DNA from: Bin75 sp965223955
Lineage (GTDB): Bacteria; Nitrospirota; Nitrospiria; Nitrospirales; UBA8639
Direction: 5' to 3'
Assembly: GCA_965223955.1 (NCBI GenBank)
Contig: OZ245029.1
Span: forward strand, 186,001 to 250,000
Length of the DNA stretch: 64,000 bases
Part shown: one piece after another, positions 49,875 through 58,310 of the stretch
Layout: every line of letters starts with the position of its first letter
How positions within the stretch are numbered: the stretch's first letter is position 1
Notes under the pieces: model-generated
The model's database searches: none
What the model saw: the letters and a program-made list of their open reading frames with translations, nothing else
What the model was told of the DNA's origin: nothing
Translations under genes and position numbers: made by a program

Positions 49875-50961
49875 TGTATAGGTTCAGAAACATATGGCAC
49901 TCCTTGACCCAGGAGGAGTCACCATGCACATCCACCATCTCGGCTACCGGATCCGGGGGTTCTATCGAGTAGCCAATCTGGGCTATCGTTGGGACATGAT
50001 ACCCAACGAAGCTCACCACCGACTCAAGATTCTGACGTTCTGGGCCACCCATGGCCCGGCGGCGACCCAGGATGCCTATGCGGTCAGCCGCCGGACGCTC
50101 GCGCGCTGGAAACACACGTTGACCCAGGCCGGCGGTCAGCCCGCCGCCTTGGCCGCCCGCTCCCGTGCCCCCCACCGACGGCGCCAGCCCCACAGCCCGC
50201 CCGCACTGAACCAGGAGATCCGGCGTCTGCGCACCACCTTCCCTAACCTCGGGAAGGCCAAACTCCACGTCCTGCTGGCCCCGTGGTGTGAGGCCCACGG
50301 CCTCGCCCTGCCCAGTGTCTCCACCATTGGGCGCCTGATCGCCCGTGCGCCCGACAAGATGCGGCACGCCCCCGTCCGCTTGACGGCGCGGGGCCAGCCT
50401 AAACCCGTCGTGCGGCCGCGCAAAGCGCGGAAACCCCGCGGCCACTCCGCCCCGCCCCTCGAGGTGTTCGCCTGTGATACCGTCGTCCGGCTCCAGGCGG
50501 GCCTCCGCCGCTACTTGTTCCCCTTTCTCGATCCCCACTCGCGCTTCGCGGTCGCCGTGGCCACGCCCCCCGCGTCCAGCCGCCAGGCGACCCGCGCGCT
50601 GGAGGCCTTGTGCCAGGTGCTGCCACGCCCCCCGCGGGTCGTGCTCTCCGACAACGGCTCGGAATTCCTGGGCCACTTCCAGCAGCGGTTGGAGGCGCGC
50701 GGCATCACGCACTGGTGGACCTATCCCCGTTCCCCGAAAATGAATGCCCATGTAGAACGGTTCAACCGGACCATTCAGGAACAGTTCGTGGACTATCATG
50801 AGGACTTGCTGTTCGACGACGTGGCCCTGTTCAACCAACAATTGGCCGACTGGTTGATCGCGTATAACACCGTCTTACCCCACCATAGCCTTGGCCGCCA
50901 ATCTCCGGTACAATTCCTCCTTCACCATCAACCCGAGTGCCAAATGTGGTGGACCCATACA
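49875..50961. mobile_element. IS481-like insertion sequence next to the CYTH-CHAD gene (about 1.09 kb)
   Basis: Ends are marked by related inverted sequences: TGTATAGGTTCAGAAACATA onward from 49875 and, on the other strand from 50961, TGTATGGGTCCACCACATTT; both continue with TGGCACTC. No target duplication is obvious. It separates the phosphatase-like gene from CYTH-CHAD. Confidence 0.7.
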
Positions 50962-51078
50962 ATACATTGTCTTCCATTGGCCATCATGCTAATCTATTTG
51001 TTTATACCCTCGCTACATACACAGTTCACATTATGGAATGCGTTCTTCGGCAAACTCTGGAGCGACAAGTCAAGCTGA
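49924..51078 (+). CDS. IS481-like transposase reading into the CYTH-CHAD gene
   Basis: 384 residues from ATG 49924 with GGAGGAG upstream. HTH region TQDAYAVSRRTLARWKHTLT; integrase core with EVFACDTVVRLQAGLRRYLF, VVLSDNGSEFLGHFQQRLEA and HVERFNRTIQEQFVDYHEDL, then SPVQFLLHHQPECQMWWTHT, the usual C-terminus. The frame does not stop at the IS end: about 38 further residues come from flanking DNA and overlap the first 46 bp of the CYTH-CHAD gene in another frame. The element is otherwise intact. Confidence 0.88.
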   Translation: MHIHHLGYRIRGFYRVANLGYRWDMIPNEAHHRLKILTFWATHGPAATQDAYAVSRRTLARWKHTLTQAGGQPAALAARSRAPHRRRQPHSPPALNQEIRRLRTTFPNLGKAKLHVLLAPWCEAHGLALPSVSTIGRLIARAPDKMRHAPVRLTARGQPKPVVRPRKARKPRGHSAPPLEVFACDTVVRLQAGLRRYLFPFLDPHSRFAVAVATPPASSRQATRALEALCQVLPRPPRVVLSDNGSEFLGHFQQRLEARGITHWWTYPRSPKMNAHVERFNRTIQEQFVDYHEDLLFDDVALFNQQLADWLIAYNTVLPHHSLGRQSPVQFLLHHQPECQMWWTHTIHCLPLAIMLIYLFIPSLHTQFTLWNAFFGKLWSDKSS

Positions 51079-52484
51079 AGACGGGGAACCCGTTTCGCCT
51101 GCCCCATTTTCCGGGTGAGGCGCTTCCTCCTCGCCTGTTTACTTCCACCTACTTCGATACCGTTGATTTCAGATTGGCCCGGCTGGGAGTGACGCTCCGT
51201 CGCAGGACCGAACATCACCGCGTCTTGTGGCAACTGACACTCCCAAGACATGCCGCCCGGTTGGAAATGGAGTTGGCTTCCGGTCTCTCGACTCCGCCGG
51301 CACCGTTGCAAGATCTCCTGTTTGCCTTGTTGCGACGTGAACCGTTGACGGCCATTGCGAAACTCCGGACGCGTCGTGCCGGCATCAGGGTTCAACCACA
51401 TGATAAACCCGTCGCCGACGTGGTCATCGACCGCGTGAGAATTCTCAACGCCCGTCGAGTGGTCGGGCATCTGAGCGAGATCGAAGTCGAACTCCGCTCA
51501 GGCAAGAAAAAGGAACTCACCGCGATCGTGGCGGCCCTTCGTGAAGCAGGAGCGTACGATGGAGATTCCCGCCCGAAAGTGTTTCAGGCCTTAAACCTGA
51601 ATGTGTCGGATCGCCCTCCTGTTCCCGAATCAGCGCCCTTCTCGGAACGCTTCAAGACCATCCTGCAACAACAACTCCGGGAGATCCTGCTCTACGACCC
51701 CGGAACGCGATTCGGCCAGGACCCGGAAGAACTCCACCAGATGCGCGTCGGGATCAGAAGGTTTCGCGCCCTTCTTCGGGCGTCGAGCGCCTTACTGGAG
51801 CCGGAATGGTATGCGTCCCTGCAAGAGGAACTCCGATGGCTGGGCGCTATGCTCGGCACCGTTCGGGACCAGGACGTCCTGCTTGACCGGCTGTACACGG
51901 AAGCCCACGTCCTTCCCCCTGCCGAACGAAAAATTTTCGAACGCTTGTTGACCACGTTTGAAACCCATCGGTCCCAAGCCCGCCGGCAATTACTCGACAC
52001 CCTTCGCAGCGATCGCTATCTGGATCTCTTAAGCCGCCTCGAACTGGCCGCCCAAGCCCCGGCCTTGCGTGACGCGCCCGAGAGTTCCCTGATGCACCTG
52101 GCTGCGCAGGAATTCAAACAGTTGATCAAAGCCGGCAAGAATGGGGCTGCCGACCCCTCGGACCACGAACTTCATCAACTGAGAATTCGCACCAAACGGA
52201 CGCGATATGCCGCCGAACTCGCTCTCGAAACCATGGGGAAACCCGCCATACGGTTCGTTCGCCAAACCAAACGGAACCAGGAAATCCTGGGTGATCACCA
52301 GGACGCCGTGGTCACGGAGGAGAGACTCCGGCAATTGCTCCACACAACCCGTGGCGTGAAAACCGCATTCGCCATCGGACAGATCGTCGAGAGACTCCAG
52401 GCTCGCCGGCGCCGGACGAAAGCGATTTTTCCACGAGAATGGGCGAAACTCAAAAAACGAGGCCGCGAGGTCTTTGCCCTATGA
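51033..52484 (+). CDS. CYTH-CHAD domain protein
   Basis: 483 residues from ATG 51033, chosen because the CYTH domain starts there (LERQVKLKTGNPFRLPHFP). CYTH residues 1-200 include TYFDTVDFRLARLGVTLRRR, HRVLWQLTLP and GHLSEIEVELRSGKK. A CHAD domain (about 215-480) has HQMRVGIRRFRALLRASSAL, RDQDVLLDRLYTEA, HELHQLRIRTKRTRYAAELA and NQEILGDHQDAVVTEERLRQ. CHAD binds polyphosphate through paired basic/His helices; CYTH binds triphosphates. The gene lies 104 bp before ppk. Its natural promoter has probably been displaced by the IS481-like element just upstream. Confidence 0.92.
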   Translation: MECVLRQTLERQVKLKTGNPFRLPHFPGEALPPRLFTSTYFDTVDFRLARLGVTLRRRTEHHRVLWQLTLPRHAARLEMELASGLSTPPAPLQDLLFALLRREPLTAIAKLRTRRAGIRVQPHDKPVADVVIDRVRILNARRVVGHLSEIEVELRSGKKKELTAIVAALREAGAYDGDSRPKVFQALNLNVSDRPPVPESAPFSERFKTILQQQLREILLYDPGTRFGQDPEELHQMRVGIRRFRALLRASSALLEPEWYASLQEELRWLGAMLGTVRDQDVLLDRLYTEAHVLPPAERKIFERLLTTFETHRSQARRQLLDTLRSDRYLDLLSRLELAAQAPALRDAPESSLMHLAAQEFKQLIKAGKNGAADPSDHELHQLRIRTKRTRYAAELALETMGKPAIRFVRQTKRNQEILGDHQDAVVTEERLRQLLHTTRGVKTAFAIGQIVERLQARRRRTKAIFPREWAKLKKRGREVFAL

Positions 52485-52588
52485 GGTTCCTGAATTTACT
52501 ACTCCCTCTCCCCTGGCGGGAGAGGGTTGGGGTGAGGGGGAAACGGTCAACGCATGAGTGAACACAGACTATTCATAAGGTAACAGCC

Positions 52589-54739
52589 ATGGCAATCGGT
52601 TCCGCCGAAACCAAATTTCCGACCGCTTCTTCTACGCCGGACTTTGATGATCCCAAGCTGTATTTGAATCGTGAGCTCAGTTGGCTCCAATTCAACGCTC
52701 GAGTGCTTGAGGAAGCGGAAGATCCGGGGAACCCGCTGTTGGAGCGGGTAAAATTTCTGTCGATCTTTTCGAGCAACCTGGATGAGTTTTTCATGATCCG
52801 GATCTCGGGGTTGAGAGAACAATTATCCGGTGGCGTGCGTGAGGGCCCTCCGGACGGCATGACCACCTCGGAACAATTGGGGGCCGTTCGGCAGGAGGTC
52901 CTTTGTCAACTGGCCCGTTTTTCCGACTGCTGGCAGAACGATATTCTGCCGAAGCTCAACGCCCAGGACGTGTCCGTGCTTCGCTCCCATCAACTGCAAC
53001 CGAAACAACAACACTTACTCCGCGGGTATTTTTCCAAAGAAATCTTTCCGGCGCTCACCCCCTTGGCCTTCGATCCTTCCCATCCATTCCCCCATATTTC
53101 CAACTTGAGTTTGAATTTGGCCGTCGTGGGAAAGGATCCCGAACGGGGAGAATGTTTCGCCCGCGTCAAAATCCCCAATATTTTCCCGCGTCTCGTCCGT
53201 ATCCCAAACGAAGACATGGTCAACGAGGCGGACCAATTCGGTTTGCCCGACTCGGCAGCCGACAACTTCGTCTGGATCGAGGACATCATCGCCGCCAATC
53301 TCGATCTCCTGTTCCCAGGGATCACCATTCTCGCCGCCTACCTCTTTCGGGTGACGCGCGACGCCGATTTCGAAATTGAAGAAGACGAGGCGGACGACTT
53401 GTTGGCTTCGATTGAAGAACAAGTGGACAATCGCCACTTCGGCTCGGTGGTCCGGATGGAAATCGACCAGACGACGCCCGATCATATCCGGGACATTCTG
53501 ATCAGGAATCTCTCTTTGGCTCCGTATCAGGTCTACACCCAGGATCTTCCGCTCGGTTTGTCCAGCCTCATGGAGTTAACGCGCATCGAGCGTTCGGATC
53601 TGAAATATCCGCCGTTCGTTCCGGAGATCCCGGATTCCCTCAATAAGAAGGAAAGCCTGTTTTCGGTCATCCGGCGTGGTGACGTCGTGCTGTACCATCC
53701 TTACGACAGTTTTACCCCGGTCGTCGATTTCGTGCGCGAGGCGGCCAGCGATCCCCACGTGTTGGCCATCAAACAGACCCTCTATCGAGTGGGGACCAAT
53801 TCCCCGATCGTCGAGGCGTTAATGGAAGCGAGAGTGAACGGGAAACAGGTCGCGGTGCTGCTTGAACTCAAGGCGCGATTCGACGAGGAAAACAATATCG
53901 AATGGGCCCGGAAACTGGAGGATGAAGGCATCCACGTGGTCTATGGGGTCTTCGGACTGAAAACCCACGCCAAGATGTGCCTGGTCATCCGGCGCGACGA
54001 AGACAGCATCCGGCGGTACATCCACCTGGGCACGGGCAACTATAATCCGGTGACGAGCCGGATGTATACCGATCTCAGTTTCTTGACCTGCGACCCGGAA
54101 ACGGGGGCGGACGTTGCCGATCTCTTCAACTCGTTAACCGGTTACTCTCGCAAGAATTCCTATGCCAAACTGCTCGTGGCGCCCCAATTGATGCGCGAGC
54201 AAATTCTGGAGCGGATCGAGCGGGAGATTCAACGACACAAGGAACAGGGCGACGGGTACCTGGCGTTCAAGATGAACGCCCTGGTGGACACACGATGTAT
54301 TCAAGCCCTCTATCGAGCGTCCCAGGCCGGTGTCACAATCGACCTTCAGGTTCGAGGGGTCTGCGGGCTTCGTCCGGGGATTCCCGGCATCAGTGAAACC
54401 ATCACCGTGACCTCGGTCGTCGGGCGATTCCTGGAACATGCGCGGCTCTATTATTTTCGCAATGGCGGGCAGGAAGAACTGTTTCTCGGCAGCGCCGACC
54501 TCATGCCCCGTAACCTGGACCGGCGCGTGGAACTCCTGTTTCCGATCGAGTCTCCTCACCTGCGGAAAGTCCTTGTCGAAGACCTCCTGCACGTGGCGCT
54601 TCATGACAACGTCAAAGCCCGCCAATTGCTGTCGAACGGCCAATATACCCGTCTCCAGCCCGTGCCCGAGCATGCCCCCCTCAGCTCCCAGGAATGGTGT
54701 CTGGACAATTGGAAAAGCCGCGGCACGGGTGCCTTGTAA
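52589..54739 (+). CDS. ppk: Polyphosphate kinase 1
   Basis: 716 residues, full length. The N domain starts DDPKLYLNRELSWLQFNARV. The catalytic region has ALMEARVNGKQVAVLLELKA, then RFDEENNIEWARKLEDEG, VYGVFGLKTHAKMCLVIRRD with the phosphorylated His in KTHAKM, and RRYIHLGTGNYNPVTSRMYT. The C-terminus contains FLEHARLYYFRNGGQEELFL and SADLMPRNLDRRVELLFPI. PPK1 builds polyphosphate reversibly from ATP at the membrane. It follows the CYTH-CHAD gene after a short repeat; no Pho box of the 11-bp type is visible directly upstream. Confidence 0.97.
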   Translation: MAIGSAETKFPTASSTPDFDDPKLYLNRELSWLQFNARVLEEAEDPGNPLLERVKFLSIFSSNLDEFFMIRISGLREQLSGGVREGPPDGMTTSEQLGAVRQEVLCQLARFSDCWQNDILPKLNAQDVSVLRSHQLQPKQQHLLRGYFSKEIFPALTPLAFDPSHPFPHISNLSLNLAVVGKDPERGECFARVKIPNIFPRLVRIPNEDMVNEADQFGLPDSAADNFVWIEDIIAANLDLLFPGITILAAYLFRVTRDADFEIEEDEADDLLASIEEQVDNRHFGSVVRMEIDQTTPDHIRDILIRNLSLAPYQVYTQDLPLGLSSLMELTRIERSDLKYPPFVPEIPDSLNKKESLFSVIRRGDVVLYHPYDSFTPVVDFVREAASDPHVLAIKQTLYRVGTNSPIVEALMEARVNGKQVAVLLELKARFDEENNIEWARKLEDEGIHVVYGVFGLKTHAKMCLVIRRDEDSIRRYIHLGTGNYNPVTSRMYTDLSFLTCDPETGADVADLFNSLTGYSRKNSYAKLLVAPQLMREQILERIEREIQRHKEQGDGYLAFKMNALVDTRCIQALYRASQAGVTIDLQVRGVCGLRPGIPGISETITVTSVVGRFLEHARLYYFRNGGQEELFLGSADLMPRNLDRRVELLFPIESPHLRKVLVEDLLHVALHDNVKARQLLSNGQYTRLQPVPEHAPLSSQEWCLDNWKSRGTGAL

Positions 54740-55092
54740 CTTTTTCCTCTGTCATTCTCGCCTTTCCTTCTGTCATTCCCGACGCTTGTCCCCGACCTGA
54801 TCGGGGATCCAGGAGATCTATAAGGATCCAGGGTTTTTTCTTTTCTCCCTCTTTGTGAGGACAGACTCTGGATCCCCGATCAAGTCGGGGATGACAGGAC
54901 GAGAAAAGCAGTTCCGTAGGTCAGGTTAGCGCAGCGTAACCTGACAGCCCTGCCACGTTCGACGAAGACAGAATTGTCGGATTACGCTACGCTAATCCGA
55001 CCTACCCCCTCACCCCAACCCTCTCCCTCAAGGGGCGAGGGAGTTGTAGGATCGGGAATGGTCAACGAATGCGTGAAGCTGACAAGGGACAT
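54740..55092. repeat. Repeat mosaic between ppk and phoU
   Basis: Convergent gene ends. CCCCGACCTGATCGGGGATC, GATCCCCGATCAAGTCGGGG, GGTTAGCGCAGCGTAACC and GTCGGATTACGCTACGCTAA units; no gene. Confidence 0.8.
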
Positions 55093-55761
55093 TCAGGCCT
55101 CTTGCGGAGGAATGGTGTGGCGGATGATTTTTCCTTCCACCAGGTACACCACCAGTTCCGCGACGTTCGTCGCATGGTCGGCAATCCGTTCAATGTACTT
55201 TGAAATAAAGGAGAGCCGAATGGCTCGGCTGATCGTCTTGGGATTTTCGATCATGAAGGACAAGAGCTCCCGGAACAGTTGTTCCGTCAGGTTGTCGATG
55301 AAATCATCATCATCAATGACTTTCCTGGCCAACGCCGAATCCATTTTAACAAAGGCGTCCAACGATTCTTTCACCATGATGCGGGCACGCTCGGCCATGT
55401 GCGGGATGTCGATATAGGGCTTCAACTGGGGCTCTTCGTTGAGTTCGATCGCCCGCTCGCAAATGTTTTCCGCTAAATCGCTCATCCGCTCCAATTCAGT
55501 GGAAATCTTCATGGCGGTGGTCACAAAGCGTAAATCCCTGGCGACCGGCTGGTACCGGACTAACGCATCGAGCGCCATTTCGTCGATTTCCACGTCAAAC
55601 GTATTCACCTTGTGATCGTTCTCGATGACCTGACGCGCCAATGCTTCATCGCGTTCAATCAACGCGGTCAGAGCATTCCTGATCTGGTCTTCGACCAGGG
55701 AGCCCATCATGAGAATTTTGCTTTTGATCCTGTCAAATTCTTCTTCGAAGTGACGTTCCAT
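55093..55761 (-). CDS. phoU: Phosphate signalling regulator PhoU
   Basis: 222 residues with two PhoU three-helix repeats: MERHFEEEFDRIKSKILMMG (start), IDEMALDALVRYQPVARDLR, FVTTAMKISTELERMSDLAE (repeat 1), IDNLTEQLFRELLSFMIENP and FISKYIERIADHATNVAELV (repeat 2). PhoU conveys the PstSCAB transport state to PhoR and curbs the transporter. It is the last gene of the pst operon, 32 bp after pstB. Confidence 0.95.
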   Translation of the reverse strand: MERHFEEEFDRIKSKILMMGSLVEDQIRNALTALIERDEALARQVIENDHKVNTFDVEIDEMALDALVRYQPVARDLRFVTTAMKISTELERMSDLAENICERAIELNEEPQLKPYIDIPHMAERARIMVKESLDAFVKMDSALARKVIDDDDFIDNLTEQLFRELLSFMIENPKTISRAIRLSFISKYIERIADHATNVAELVVYLVEGKIIRHTIPPQEA

Positions 55762-55793
55762 AGCTTCTGATTTCCCTTTACGAACGGGTCATA

Positions 55794-56651
55794 TCATCCA
55801 AACCTTCCGGTGACGTAATCTTCGGTCCGGCTGTCCGATGGATTGGTAAAGATGGTTTTGGTATCGGCGAATTCAATCAGTTCCCCCATGAGAAAAAAGC
55901 CCGTCAGGTCGGAGATACGCGCGGCCTGTTGCATGTTATGCGTGACAATCACCACGGTGAGTTGCTCTTTCAAGGAATGCAACAACTCTTCGATCTTGGC
56001 GGTCGATATGGGATCAAGCGCCGAACAGGGCTCATCCATCAGCAAGACTTCGGGGTTGACGGCCAACGCACGCGCAATACACAAACGTTGTTGCTGTCCC
56101 CCGGACAGGTCAAGGGCACTGTGATGCAGGCGATCCTTGACTTCTTCCCACAGGCCCGCGCCCTGCAGGCTCTTTTCGACAATGCCGTCGAGCACGGAAC
56201 GACGCCGTATGCCCTGGAGTTGCGGCCCGTACACCACGTTTTGGTAAATCGACTTGGGGAACGGATTCACTTTCTGGAAGACCATGCCGACCCTGGTCCG
56301 CAGGTCGGTCACGTCCACTGACGGATCGTAAATATCCTCGTCATCGAGACAAATTTTGCCGATGAGTCGGGCCCCTTCAACCAGATCGTTTAACCGGTTA
56401 AAGCACCGTAACAACGTCGTTTTTCCGCAACCGGACGGGCCGATAAATGCCGTGACTTGATGGATCGGGACGGTCAGGGCGACTTTGAACAGCGCCTGCT
56501 TCTCCCCGTAAAAGAAGTCGGTATCCTCAACCGTGATTTTGTGCTCGTTGTCTTGAGAACGTTCAGAAGAAGCCATGGTTGTTGCCGTCGTCTGCATGTG
56601 TTGGGCAGCAGTGTGCCGGGGTTCTGATACTACGTCAATCCGTGAACTCAT
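55794..56651 (-). CDS. pstB: Phosphate ABC transporter ATP-binding protein PstB
   Basis: 285 residues; the first about 38 are a nonconserved extension (starts at Met19 or Met26 are possible). Walker A GPSGCGKTTLLRCFNRLNDL, signature LSGGQQQRLCIARALAV, Walker B EVLLMDEPCSALDPIST and the switch His in VIVTHNMQQAARISD are present. PstB powers phosphate import with PstC and PstA. It lies 15 bp after pstA. Confidence 0.95.
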   Translation of the reverse strand: MSSRIDVVSEPRHTAAQHMQTTATTMASSERSQDNEHKITVEDTDFFYGEKQALFKVALTVPIHQVTAFIGPSGCGKTTLLRCFNRLNDLVEGARLIGKICLDDEDIYDPSVDVTDLRTRVGMVFQKVNPFPKSIYQNVVYGPQLQGIRRRSVLDGIVEKSLQGAGLWEEVKDRLHHSALDLSGGQQQRLCIARALAVNPEVLLMDEPCSALDPISTAKIEELLHSLKEQLTVVIVTHNMQQAARISDLTGFFLMGELIEFADTKTIFTNPSDSRTEDYVTGRFG

Positions 56652-56666
56652 GATATCCGTTGAACC

Positions 56667-58301
56667 TTACACCGCCGACGCCTTGAACTTTTTCCGCATA
56701 TAATTGCGGAGGGCAACGGCGCTGAGATTCAACACAATGACGACCATCACCAGGATCAGGGTGGTGACGTACACCATCGGTTTCGCCGCTTCCACGTTCG
56801 GGGACTGAAAGCCCACGTCGAAGATATGGAAGCCCAAATGCATGAATTTGCGTTCAAAGTGCAAAAACGGGAAATGGTGGTCCAAGGGAAGCGCCGGGGC
56901 CAATTTGACGACCCCGGTCAACATCAAGGGAGCCACTTCACCCGTTGCGCGGGCCACCGCCAGGATCAGCCCCGTCAAAATGCCCGGCAGGGCGCAGGGC
57001 AGGATCACGCGAAGCATACTTTCAAACTTGGTGGCTCCCAACGCCAGAGACCCTTCACGGTATTCCCGGGGGACGGCTGAAAGCCCTTCTTCCGTGGACA
57101 CGATCACTACCGGAACCGTCAACAGGGCCAAGGTGAACGACGCCCACAGAATGCCTCCCGTGCCGAACGTCGGAGTCGGTAAGGCTTCGGAATAGAACAG
57201 GGTATCAAGGGTCCCGCCGACCGCGTAGACGAAGAACCCCAACCCAAAGACGCCGAACACGATCGACGGCACGCCGGCCAGATTATTGACGGCAATGCGG
57301 ATCACTCGAACGACCAGCCCCTGTCGCGCATACTCCCGCAAGTAGAACGCGGCCAACACGCCGAACGGCACCACGGCCACGCTCATGATCAAGACCATCA
57401 TGACGGTGCCGAAGATCGCCGGGAAAATGCCCCCTTCGGTATTGGCTTCCCGTGGTTCTTCGCTCAGCACGGACCAAAAATTTATGAAGTATCTGAGAAT
57501 TTTTTCGAAGAGGCCCATGTCATTGGGACGAAGGGCTTCCACGATTTGGCCGACCGCGAGGCGCTTCTCCCGGCCATTTGTTTCGACGAGGACCACGGAA
57601 TATTCGTCGAGTTGTTTACTCAATGCCCGAAGAGTCTCAACGTGCTTCCGGTATCGGGTTTCCAACTGTTTCGTGGCGGCTTGCAGCTCGACCACCTCCG
57701 GGGCCTGCTGTTGACCTCGTAATCCCAACTCCCGGATTCTCAACCGAGCTTCTTCGATTTCATAGTTAATGTCGCCAATGACGTCTCGTTGAAGATGTTC
57801 AATCTCGTCATGCAGGTCATTGGCCTGCTCGATCAGCGGCTGTAACGCCTGCCATCCTTCCTGATTGCCGGAAGCGACGACGTCTTCGCCGCGCGTGACC
57901 TTGTGAATCCGGCCGTAAAAATTTCCCCATTCCCGCCGTTCAAACGCCGTCACGTCTTTCGGGGATTCCGCCGACGTGATGTGATCGGTATCCACCCACC
58001 TGAAGTCCAAGCCATAGAGGTCTCGATTCCCGACTTTCAGCTTCACCCGCGTTTTCCCTTCGGGAAATTCCGGCGTCTCCGAATAGGGGATGACTTCTTC
58101 TCCTTTCAGTTCTCCCAGCACGCGCGTGCCGTCCTTGAGCGTCATTTCCACAAGGGCATGGGGCCAGAAAAACCCGAGGCCATTGATCATGATCAGGAGG
58201 AGGACGCCGCCAACCATGAGCAGCGAGGCGGCCACCGCCGTGCCGCAAAACCACACGAACAGCGTCCCTGAGTCGAGAAATTTTTTGATCCTACCAGGCA
58301 T
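56667..58301 (-). CDS. pstA: Phosphate ABC transporter permease PstA, long form
   Basis: 544 residues. One N-terminal helix (FVWFCGTAVAASLLMVGGVL) is followed by a periplasmic stretch of about 230 residues with coiled-coil segments (ANDLHDEIEHLQRDVIGDIN, TRYRKHVETLRALSKQLDEY). The permease domain of about 270 residues follows, with VPFGVLAAFYLREYARQGLV, NNLAGVPSIVFGVFGLGFFV and the EAA loop REGSLALGATKFESMLRVIL. The long form resembles PstA of Pseudomonas and Vibrio rather than E. coli. It forms the membrane channel with PstC, whose gene ends 9 bp upstream. Confidence 0.92.
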   Translation of the reverse strand: MPGRIKKFLDSGTLFVWFCGTAVAASLLMVGGVLLLIMINGLGFFWPHALVEMTLKDGTRVLGELKGEEVIPYSETPEFPEGKTRVKLKVGNRDLYGLDFRWVDTDHITSAESPKDVTAFERREWGNFYGRIHKVTRGEDVVASGNQEGWQALQPLIEQANDLHDEIEHLQRDVIGDINYEIEEARLRIRELGLRGQQQAPEVVELQAATKQLETRYRKHVETLRALSKQLDEYSVVLVETNGREKRLAVGQIVEALRPNDMGLFEKILRYFINFWSVLSEEPREANTEGGIFPAIFGTVMMVLIMSVAVVPFGVLAAFYLREYARQGLVVRVIRIAVNNLAGVPSIVFGVFGLGFFVYAVGGTLDTLFYSEALPTPTFGTGGILWASFTLALLTVPVVIVSTEEGLSAVPREYREGSLALGATKFESMLRVILPCALPGILTGLILAVARATGEVAPLMLTGVVKLAPALPLDHHFPFLHFERKFMHLGFHIFDVGFQSPNVEAAKPMVYVTTLILVMVVIVLNLSAVALRNYMRKKFKASAV

Positions 58302-58310
58302 GAAATCCCT

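Noticed and set aside
49771..50841. 356-codon open frame opposite the IS481-like transposase
   Set aside because: Antisense shadow of the integrase core.
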